Source of the DNA: Rhynchopus sp. YZ270_cl-10 | Lineage: Eukaryota > Euglenozoa > Diplonemea > Diplonemida > Diplonemidae | DNA: 64,000 nucleotides | Assembly: GCA_964035575.1 (NCBI GenBank) | Contig: OZ037905.1 | Span: forward strand, 769,001-833,000 | Direction: 5' to 3' | In this document: positions 10,705 to 19,600 of the stretch, one piece after another | Layout: each line of letters begins with the position of its first letter | How positions within the stretch are numbered: the first letter of the stretch is position 1 | The notes under the pieces: model-generated | Databases searched by the model: none | Seen by the model: the letters and a program-made list of their open reading frames with translations, nothing else | What the model was told of the DNA's origin: nothing | Position numbers and translations under genes: made by a program

Positions 10705-12345
10705 CTAAGGGCAGGACGCACCCTTGCACGCATAGTACTCCTTCATCTCTGCAGCAAGAGAGTCGCGTGTCTCCTGCGGAAGGGTGTAGTAAAGGTTCTT
10801 CACCTGGTAGAGGTCCTCCGCCACGTTGTAGTACTCGTAGTACGTTTCGCAGCCCGGGCAGAAGTCCCAGGTCTTGACGTACTCGACGTACTGTGTGTCG
10901 TGTGTTGCGTTGATGCGGCGGAGGGCACGCCAGTTGTTTGACTTGGAGGAGTCGATCATGTAGCACTTCCCGTTGCCTACGGTGTCCAATTCTGTGCAGT
11001 TGGAGTGTGCGAAATGTCCTTCGGGTCCTGTTGGCATTGCGCCTCCGCATGTCTTGCTGAAGCCAGACGGCGCCCAGATGGGGGTTTCATCGCCAATCCT
11101 GGTGCTGGTGCATTCGTATTCATTCAACCACGCTGTCCTGCTGCTGGACGCTTCCTTGCCTAGCAGTGTGGAGGCAAACTCCTTCCCGTCTACTTCGCTT
11201 GCATCGTAGTCGATGCTTGCCAGCTCCATTATGGTGGGAACGATGTCTACGTTCCCGGTGATCTCCGGAAGCACAGCACCCTCTTTGATGCCAGGTCCGT
11301 GCGCAAAGAAGGGCACGCGGATGTCGGTCTCGTACGGATGCATCTTCGAGGTCACGACACGCCACTGCCCCAGGTGGTAGCCATGGTCTGCTGCATAGAA
11401 GAAGTATGTGTTGTCGAGCAGGCCGTGGTTGTCGAGACGGATGAACACAGCCTCCACCATGTCGTCCACGGAGAGAAGCGTTCTCCACCTGTCACGGAAG
11501 AGCTCGTCGACCCAGCACTTCATGGGGTCCGTCATGCCAGGGTTCTGCCTGATGTGCGCAGTCTTGTTGGGGCTCTCCAAGTCGTAGTTCGGTGTGCGTG
11601 GTGCCTTCGCTCCGCCGAACTCATTCTCGTACCATGGGGCAGGGTCGGCAGGGAAGTGCGGTGCATGCGGGCCGAGGTACATGAAGAAAGGAAGTGCGTC
11701 CCTCGCCACGACGTCGTCGAGCCATGCCAGACTGCGGTTGCCGATCTGCGACGTCTGGTACGGTGTGCCATAGATGGGGTTCGTTGTGTTGATCGTCTCG
11801 ACACTTCCAGTGGTGTCCCCAGCCGTGGCGTTGTAGTTGAAGTACGTCAGGCCATAGAAGTTGTTGAAGTCAATAGGCGAGCTGATGTAGGAGGTTGAGT
11901 TCTTCGCAACAAGCGCAGGAAGGATCTCCTTCTGGTCGTTTGTCACCTTCCCGAAGATGCCTGTGGAGTAGCCGCTGGAGTAGAGCTTACCGAACAGGCC
12001 GTGCTCAGGGTCGGACACATTTCCGGTGTCGACGTGCATGCATCCAGTCCCGTTCACACCACGGATGTTGTGGAAGTAGCGTCCCGTGAAGTACTCTGTC
12101 CTGCTTGGGCAGCAGATCGGTGTGTTCACAAAGAAGTTCTTCATCGCCGTCCCACCGTACCGCAGCCGCATTTCCACCTGTGGCATCGCCTCAACACTAC
12201 CCCAGTCTGTGTACGTATCCTGGCTGCCAAGCTTCATGTCTTGGTCGTCTGTCAGAAGGAACACAAAGTTCGGTTTCCCTGCACCCGCGCCTGCTGCTGC
12301 CAGCAGTGCAGCCTGCGACACGACCGCAAGCGTCTTCGTCCACAT
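10705..12345 (-). CDS. GNS-type sulfatase, copy 4
   Basis: Single-exon gene of 546 residues with the shared MWTK signal peptide, Asp33/Asp34 and Cys78 (ICCPSR). It departs from its sisters in active-site surroundings: AADHGYHLGQWRV replaces YTSDHGYKLGQWRV, and the helix before it reads AVFIRLDNHGLLD. The His in place of Lys makes this motif closer to animal GNS (DHGYHTGQ). It ends CKGASCP. The first in-frame ATG is at 12345; the three codons before it open with TTG. A CTGCAG acceptor-like site lies about 19 bases upstream. It is probably active, and of all the copies the one most likely to differ in specificity. Confidence 0.9.
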   Translation of the reverse strand: MWTKTLAVVSQAALLAAAGAGAGKPNFVFLLTDDQDMKLGSQDTYTDWGSVEAMPQVEMRLRYGGTAMKNFFVNTPICCPSRTEYFTGRYFHNIRGVNGTGCMHVDTGNVSDPEHGLFGKLYSSGYSTGIFGKVTNDQKEILPALVAKNSTSYISSPIDFNNFYGLTYFNYNATAGDTTGSVETINTTNPIYGTPYQTSQIGNRSLAWLDDVVARDALPFFMYLGPHAPHFPADPAPWYENEFGGAKAPRTPNYDLESPNKTAHIRQNPGMTDPMKCWVDELFRDRWRTLLSVDDMVEAVFIRLDNHGLLDNTYFFYAADHGYHLGQWRVVTSKMHPYETDIRVPFFAHGPGIKEGAVLPEITGNVDIVPTIMELASIDYDASEVDGKEFASTLLGKEASSSRTAWLNEYECTSTRIGDETPIWAPSGFSKTCGGAMPTGPEGHFAHSNCTELDTVGNGKCYMIDSSKSNNWRALRRINATHDTQYVEYVKTWDFCPGCETYYEYYNVAEDLYQVKNLYYTLPQETRDSLAAEMKEYYACKGASCP

Positions 12346-13078
12346 TGTTATCAAAGTACCGCCTGCAGCCGGTATGTGGTGTGATACAACATCTCAAAAA
12401 GGCATCCAAAAGTTTCGTTCATTCATTTATTTTTGACGTTTATAAACAAACCTGGACCGCATACGTGATGCATCTGAACAAGCTGCCGTACCACCACACC
12501 TCTAGCGCCACGTTCATATGGCTGCACAGGGAGGTGGATGGACCCAACAACTTACAGAACACACTCACGCATGGCAACGCAGGTGGAGGAGTAGTTGCCC
12601 CAAACACCAGAACAAACAAACACGTAAGTACGGGCACACGCAAAATAAAGTGAAGTTGGTAGTGCAAACGCCTCTGGGACGCAGGGCACGGAAACAAAAA
12701 AGAGAGTCGGAAAATATGATGCTGGGCATTCTCAAAAACAAAGAGCTACGTGAAAGTGCAAACACCTTACCGGACACCGGCGGGCGCAAGCACGGAAACA
12801 AAATTTGAAAGATAAAATGTGTCTCATGAAACAAACTTCGACAGCACCAAAAATGAACACAATAATGTATGAAAGAGCCGCGCATCATATGCAGTCGTAC
12901 AACACACACTGGTGGGGCGAAAACTAATGTGGGTTTTGGGATTTCAAAACTCGAAGATGGGTTCCCCACCGATGTTTGCTGTATGACTGTAAAGTGAGTT
13001 CGCGTACATAATGTATCAAGTGTGGAAAGCCTGTCAGCAAGAAAGTGACGCTCTTTCGCGAAAAAAAGAGGGGGAGAT
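12346..13078. other. Spacer between sulfatase copies 4 and 5
   Basis: No gene seen. It carries a clean family-B repeat at 12651-12690 and a diverged one at 12745-12790. Confidence 0.55.
12651..12690 (+). repeat. Family-B short repeat
   Basis: gaagttggtagtgcaaacgc, then ctctgggacgcagggcac; nearly the same as 5670-5709. Confidence 0.7.
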
Positions 13079-14710
13079 CTACGGGCAAGAGAGACCATTG
13101 CATTTGTAATATTCGTTCAACTCAGATGCAAGAGCATCGCGTGTCTCCTGCGGGAGGGTGTAGTAAAGGTTCTTCACCTGGTAGAGGTCCTCCGCCACGT
13201 TGTAGTACTCGTACCAGATGGGGCATGTGGGGCACCAATCCCAGTTGGCTGCGTACTCGATGTACTGTGTGTCGTGTGTTGCGTTGATGCGGCGGAGGGC
13301 ACGGAATGTGTTGGACTTAGCGCTGTCGAAGTAGTAGCAGTTGCCTGTACCAGTCTCGTTGCGTTCTATGCAATCCGAATGGTTCACTTTGCCGCTAGGT
13401 CCTGCAGGAATGGGCCCACCGCATGTGTTCTCAAATCCTTTGGGGGCCCAGATGGGAATGTTGTCGCTGATTCTGTCTCCGTTCGACTCATATTCGTTCA
13501 GCCAGGCGGTGCGTGAGTCGCTGTGCTTCCCGAGGATAAGCGAGGCGAACTCACGTCCATCCATCTCGCCTGGCTGCACCTCCAAGCCTGCCAACGTCAT
13601 GATCGTCGGAAGGAAGTCAACATTCCCGTGCAGATGCGGCAGCTCGACGCCTTCTTTGATACCAGGCCCGCTCACAAAGAAGGGCACACGGATGTCAGTC
13701 TCATACGGGTGCTGCTTTGCCACAGGAACACGCCACTGGCCAAGCTTGAATCCATGATCCGAGGTGTAGAAGAAGTATGTGTTGTCTGCAATACCGTGCC
13801 TCTCCAGACGCTCGTACACAGCCTCCACAAGGTCGTCCACGGAGAGAAGCGTTCTCCACCTGTCACGGAAGTGCTGGTCCTCCCAGCACTCGAGACACTC
13901 CGACATTGGAGGGTTCTGCCTGATGTGCGGTGTCTTGTCGGGGCTCTCCACGTTGTAGTTCGGTGTGCGTGGTGCTCTTGAGTCGTTGAACTCACCTTCG
14001 TACCACGGGGCAGGGTCGGCAGGGAAGTGCGGTGCATGCGGGCCGAGGTAGAGGAAGAAGGGAAGTGCGTCCCTCTCGACGAGACTGTCGAGCCACGCCA
14101 TGCTGCGGTTTCCTAGTTGCGACGTCTGGTAGAGCGAGCCGAAGCGTGGGTCGGTTGCGTTCATGGTTTCGATGGTCCCTTTTGTGTCGCCGTTGCTGTG
14201 GTTGTAGTTGAAGTACTGTGCGCCGTTGTAGTCGCTGTACTTGTAGGGCGAGCTGATGTAGGACGTCGCGTTGTTCGCGACCAGCGTCTCGAGAAGGGGT
14301 ATCTGGTCGTTCGTCACCTTCCCGAAGAGACCTGTAGAGTAGCCTGCTTTGAAGAGCCGCCCAAATATGCCTGTTTCGGGGCTTGACACGTATGTGGTGT
14401 TCACGTGCATGCATCCAGTCCCGTTCACACCACGGACATTGTGGAAGTAGCGTCCAGTAAAGTACTCTGTCCTGCTTGGACAGCAGATCGGTGTGTTCAC
14501 AAAGAAGTTCTTCATCGCCGTCCCACCGCGAAGGAGACGTTCCTGTACACTGTGTTGTGACTCGATGCTGCCCCATTTGGTGTAGACGTCCTCACTGCCA
14601 AGCTTCATGTCTTGGTCGTCTGTCAGAAGAAACACAAAGTTCGGCCGGACATCCTTTGCCTGCACCTCTGAGAGTAGCAGGGCCACACAAAGTGGTATAA
14701 AACAACGCAT
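13079..14710 (-). CDS. GNS-type sulfatase, copy 5 (array 5' end)
   Basis: Single-exon gene of 543 residues and the most divergent N-terminus of the array: signal peptide MRCFIPLCVALLLSEVQA, then DVRPNFVFLLTDDQD. The formylglycine Cys is residue 76 in ICCPSR. YTSDHGFKLGQWRV is intact. The tail reads KCNGLSCP instead of CKGASCP, keeping both Cys residues. The middle block around YEGEFNDSRAPRTPNYN is nearly identical to copies 2 and 3. The open frame continues 14 codons upstream; the ATG at 14710 is preferred because it opens directly on the signal peptide. It is the right-hand end of the array, next to the TEX261 gene. Confidence 0.89.
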   Translation of the reverse strand: MRCFIPLCVALLLSEVQAKDVRPNFVFLLTDDQDMKLGSEDVYTKWGSIESQHSVQERLLRGGTAMKNFFVNTPICCPSRTEYFTGRYFHNVRGVNGTGCMHVNTTYVSSPETGIFGRLFKAGYSTGLFGKVTNDQIPLLETLVANNATSYISSPYKYSDYNGAQYFNYNHSNGDTKGTIETMNATDPRFGSLYQTSQLGNRSMAWLDSLVERDALPFFLYLGPHAPHFPADPAPWYEGEFNDSRAPRTPNYNVESPDKTPHIRQNPPMSECLECWEDQHFRDRWRTLLSVDDLVEAVYERLERHGIADNTYFFYTSDHGFKLGQWRVPVAKQHPYETDIRVPFFVSGPGIKEGVELPHLHGNVDFLPTIMTLAGLEVQPGEMDGREFASLILGKHSDSRTAWLNEYESNGDRISDNIPIWAPKGFENTCGGPIPAGPSGKVNHSDCIERNETGTGNCYYFDSAKSNTFRALRRINATHDTQYIEYAANWDWCPTCPIWYEYYNVAEDLYQVKNLYYTLPQETRDALASELNEYYKCNGLSCP

Positions 14711-15261
14711 TGTTGGGTTTGTTTTCCTGCTTGTTTTTGTATGGAGTTGCAAGGAGGGGGTGCAGGAGAGGGTGAAGGCGGTAAAATAATGAGCGTTTTT
14801 TTTTGTCAGTCTTAAATTCTTTACTAAAGGTGTTAACAGCTTTCTTTGAGTCCTTTGCCAGAAATCTGCTCTAATAACACAACGGAGGTATTGTTTGCGT
14901 GGCTAGGGATGTTTTTTTAGTAAACTTTTTTTTCTTCGTTCTAATGTTTTTTTCGCGTTCGTGTGGCAACAAGAAAAAGATGAGTTGAAAATACAACAGT
15001 CCTCTCGTGACAGTGTACCGTCGCTTGGGGTACATGACCGGCTGTACCGGGGGGGTGGACACCCAACCATGCAATCCTACATCCATTTCGAGGTTGACAT
15101 CTAATATGTGCGACTCCCGCTTCCACAAAAAAAAAAAATGGCGTCAGTAGCTTGGATGCGGGCCCAACACTGTTTTTGGTATCAGTAACCCTTCGTGAAC
15201 GCTGCCGGCGTCTCTTTTTGGAACAGCCCGTCAAGGAAACCGAGAATACCCCTGTAATATT
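14711..15261. other. Spacer between sulfatase array and TEX261 gene
   Basis: Contains a long family-C repeat (14981-15100) and T-rich DNA. No gene seen. Confidence 0.55.
14981..15100 (+). repeat. Family-C repeat, about 115 bp
   Basis: agttgaaaatacaacagtcc, ctctcgtgacagtgtacc, then gggtggacacccaaccatgc and atccatttcg. Aligned along its length with 28659-28770. Confidence 0.75.
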
Positions 15262-16230
15262 TTATTTTATTTGATAAATTGTTGGAGTAGTGTAGTTGCC
15301 CCGGTTGTGTTGCCACAGTTTGTGCAATCTCCACTGTCCAAAATCACTTTTTTTTTTGAACTTGAGAGCAAAATATTGGCACAAACAAAAACCCAATCTT
15401 TTTCTGCGACAAAAAAGGGGGAAGAGGGGCGAGCTACATACCTTCTGCGCTTCACATCCACTTCCCCTCTACCTCCATCTATAGTACCAAGTCCTGGAAG
15501 GGTCTGATCCCCCAGTGAGAGTGTCACAAAGAAGCCAAACGGGACGGGCCAAACACAGGTACCAAAAAACCCAACAATCTGATACAGTGGTTATATGGTT
15601 TTTTTTGTTGTACAAAAATGAACGAAATGCTGCCCAAGGAACATACCTGAGATGTTGTGTATCCAGGAGAGTATGGGTCAATGAAGTACAGATACCACAG
15701 GACGGTGTCAATAATGAAGAACGCTGTGAGAAGAATTTTTTTTTTATTATATCGACAAATCACACTAATATAAAGGTCTGTGCTCAATGTAGGCCGGCCT
15801 TTTGTGCTACGGGAAGGTATAGTCGGCAATAAAATAACTATTTTTCTTCCACCACCTCAAAATTCTTACAAAATTCCTTCCAAATGGGACATTACACTGC
15901 ACAAACCCATTTTATAGGGTTGTTCACTATCATACCGACACTGACCATGACCTGTGGTGAGGAGAAGTTTGCAAACGGATAGTCCTTAAGCAGTGTTGAG
16001 TACGCCAGGTGCGCCACCACCCCGACAGCACACTGTGCGAAGGGGATCCCACTGCACAGCCAGAGCCCCACGAGCACCACGATGACGCTGCGCAGCCAGT
16101 ACTTCAGTGTCTTGCGTGCCTTCACCGAGTTCTCCTCGGCCAGTTCCGCTGCATAATAGAGTCCTGTCGCAAGTGACACTGAGAAAAACCCCATGCACAC
16201 CAAAAACCCCAACTGCGTCACCCACTGCAT
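15262..16230 (-). CDS. TEX261/Svp26 (Erv26) family ER-Golgi cargo receptor, 4 exons
   Basis: Four exons join in consistent phase: 16230-15936, 15723-15647, 15503-15442 and 15403-15262, giving 191 residues (TEX261 is about 196). Recognised by ATGLYYAAELAEE near the N-terminus (TEX261 has AAGLYYLAELIEE), by the run of hydrophobic segments, and by RKRLG in the last exon, matching the GKRLG of animal TEX261. The family packages cargo membrane proteins into COPII vesicles at the ER in yeast. The start is the ATG at 16230 (MQWVTQLGFLVC), which reproduces the family's N-terminal length; a CAG three bases further on could instead be a splice acceptor. The last ~20 codons (15262-15332) coincide with a dispersed repeat also found at 58561. 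Confidence 0.85.
15271..15332. repeat. Dispersed repeat, copy 1, overlapping TEX261 last exon
   Basis: About 60 bases (ttgataaatt..gttgtgttgccac..tttgtgcaat) matching 58561-58611 with few differences. The stretch encodes the C-terminal tail of the TEX261 protein. Confidence 0.7.
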
Positions 16231-16681
16231 CAAAAACGGTGGCTGCTCATGCCATGAGTTAGCATGTCCAATAGCCATTAGGTTAGGTGGATGCAATCCC
16301 TTACCTGGTAATGGAGGTGGTGTGTGATGGGGGTTGCTATTCAGAAATAGGTGTGGGGGGGTTGCTCTGTGCTCAATATTCGTAGGAGAAGAAGAAGAAG
16401 AAGAAGAAAGCGGTTTTGTGCAAAATATAAAGACACAAAAAAGAAAAAAAAAAGTTCTCGTTGGGTATAAAATGAATTGAATCTAATTTTTTGGGAGAAA
16501 CAAACAACACAGCGAGGACGATGCTTTGCCACACCCCCCTTTCGTTATCTAAAACAATATGGTATTATTCAATCTACCGGCTTTTGTATGCACCCTCTGC
16601 ACACACAAAGAGTCGTGCTAAAACGCATCTCAGTCGAGCTCGTGCAAAAAAAAATATCCCACCCCTTCCCCCTTCCCCTAT
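16231..16681. other. Spacer between TEX261 and C2-domain genes
   Basis: About 450 bases with a short (GAA)n run at 16386-16408 and A runs. The TEX261 promoter or 5' UTR should lie here. No further gene seen. Confidence 0.5.
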
Positions 16682-19600
16682 CTATGCGAAACCTTGCCCT
16701 TCCAGCCCAATCCGTACCTCCCCACCAGGCTTGCCTTTATGGAGTACTGGTACCCAGACCTCGAGGCTTTTAACGTGAAGGAGTTGCGGCAGGTTGAGGA
16801 GCTCCCCTGTTGCAAGGCATTCGGGGGTGGAGCCGTTTTGGTCCCAGACTTCTACTTCTAGGCGGTGGGTGTGAAGCGCGTCTGTGGGGAGGGAGGCGAA
16901 GGCTTGCTTGACGCTCCATATGGGGCTTTGCGTGCCTGGGTTGACGGGGCGGGTTTTGAAGCGGAGAACCTGCTCCGATGGTGTCAGAAGCTTGATCTTC
17001 ACGTAGTACGCAGGGTCTGCTCGAGTACTGCACAACGACCGTGCCATCTGTACCAGGACAGTGAGGCATCCATTTCCTGCCTCAGTTCTTGCCCGCACCG
17101 TGCTCAGCTGTGGTGACAGTGCAGGGGCTGCGACTGCAGCCGGTTGAACCGGGCGCTGTGCTGGGGTCTTCTCTAAGACACGCCCAAACCCCTTCGCAAT
17201 CAATGACACAACAACAAACCCGTATTGTTTCCCTTTCTCCATCAGTTTGATCTCCTCCTCTTCCTTCTCTGATTCGAAGAGACCACGCAGGAGGACGGAC
17301 CCTTCTCCCATGAAGTCATCTTTCCCCCATTTGTCTTTATCAAACACGCGCACTTGGAGTGCGTGCGCTCCGGTGACGGACTCGAATTTGAAGTTTTCAT
17401 TCCAGACGGGAGCGAGGGTGCTGTCGATTGTGCGTGACTTATGAGGTGCGTTCGCAGAAGAATGTGGGGTGGGGCCTGTTACGAAGAGGGTAGCGTACGG
17501 ATCAGAGGCGCGGGCATCGCAGACCTTAAGCCCCGATCCATAGCAGAGTTTGACGTGGAGGGTGCCCGATCGGGTGTCTGGGGGGAGGTTCAGGAGGCTC
17601 TGCTTGGCGGCGCGACGACGTTCCTGAAGGAGTTGGAGGATGTTCGAGTCGCGTTCTCTAGGCCATGCTAGGCCCTCCCCTTTGAGGCTGATCGCAATCT
17701 TTGCGTCGGGTGAAGTGCCTGCCAGGGGTACTTCCAGCATGCGGTCTACGCCGCGGATGACGGTCTCTAATTTGACCTGGCATGTTCCTAGGGAGTCGTC
17801 GGCGCTGAAGCGGTTTTTGTCGTAGACTTCCATGGAGAGGACGCCCGAGAGGTAGCCGACCTCGCGGAAGATGAAGTCCTCGTTCCATACAGGGGCGAGT
17901 TGCTTGCTTTTGACCTGAGTCTTCTGCTTCATGTTTCCGATCTTCAGTATGACGTAAGGGTCGCTCGACCCAGAGGCATCCGCGCCGACCAAATCAGAGG
18001 CGGAAATGATTTTGACCAAAAGCTTGCCTTTGCGCGCATCGCATTTGGGGTGGCCACGTTCATCGAGGAAGCCGGATTCGCGGAGTTCGAGGCGGTGGCG
18101 GAGCTCTTCGCGTTGGGTGTGGATTTCTGTTTTTTGGGGGGTAGGATATAGATATCATGAGGGGAGAGGGGGGTTTGAAGTATAGAAGTCCAAAAGAAGC
18201 ACTTAAAACAAATGTGGAGGGAGGGAGTGGGGGAGGGGAGGGGGATGGATACCTTTCCACTCAACATAGTCCATCTCTCGGTCCGGCAGTGGTGGGAGCT
18301 GTGCCTCGACGTGTGCTACGATTGTTGCCTCCTCACTCAATGGAAGATATGCTGTCAAGGACTTCGGAAGGAACGGCTGTGGGGGGGGAGAGAGGAGTAA
18401 GGGCACAGAAAGGAATACGGAATAGAGAAAATAGAGAAAATAGAGAAAATAATCATGAATGCACTCTGGGCATTCATGATTATTTTCCGCAAACCCGCAA
18501 ACCCGTAAACCCGCAAACGGGTTTGCGGGTTTGCGGAACAACACAATCATAGCGAGGTGTTTTTAATTGTTATTTTACGATTACCTACAGAGCAGGCGGG
18601 TTAAGTGCAAACACTTGACCCTGGTACTGCCTCTGACCACGTTTTCTTGTTGTTCTACGAGGTTCCACACCACTGGAGGCAGTGGGGGGGACAGTTTTTC
18701 CTGTTCTTGATTCGAGGGGACTAGGAGATGGATGTGGATGCTGTCCCAGCCGACCCAAACTCACCTAACGGGATCCCGCTCCCTAAAGAGGAGACGGAAG
18801 CGGAAGTAGACAGGACCCCAGCTCCCGTTGCTACTCCTACCCCTCGCCTACCTTCTCCTTCGCCTATGCAAGATGAAGACGTGCCCCTGCACCAGACAGA
18901 TGCTTCTCCCCATCCGGTGACGCCACCCCGCTTTGCCGCGGAACCTGAGGTTATGGAATCGGGTCTCGAGGGTGGGGATGAGGGTGAAGTCCCAATGGCG
19001 GAGGGGGGAGAGTTGCGCCGGCGGTCGGCAGAGCGGAGGAAGTTGTCGGAGGAACGCCAAAGGCAAGAACAGGAGGCGACTAGATTTTTTAAAATGTAAA
19101 ATGGGGTGGGTGAAGAAGAGGTAAGTACCTTGACCTTAAGCTCAAACTGCCGCAGTGTGAGGTATCCTGAAAACTCCGAGAACTTCGTGGAGTGGTACGT
19201 CATCAGCCTGGGGTACATAATGTACAGAGGGTACAGCGTGTACATGTAGACCACTGTTGGGGGGGAGGGTAAGGGTAAGGGGTGTTGAATGATGAAAATT
19301 GTTTCTTCGTTGCACGCCAACCAAAATAGGTCAAAATATGACATACTGAACATCCAGAACCAATACCGGAACGACGGGAACCACGGGAACAGCAGCACAA
19401 GAAGCGCCCAACCGCCAAAAAACTTCGTCAACACCAACGCAACTGAACGCCTCCGCCATGAATAGATTCTGATTTATTTATTTTTGTAAAAAAAGGTCGA
19501 TTTCCCTCCCCCCCCCTAGGGGGAGCCACGTATAAGGAAATCCTTAAGGATTTGCTGTCCGAAACCCATTTTTTTGAAATTTGGGTGAAGAAACCCACTA

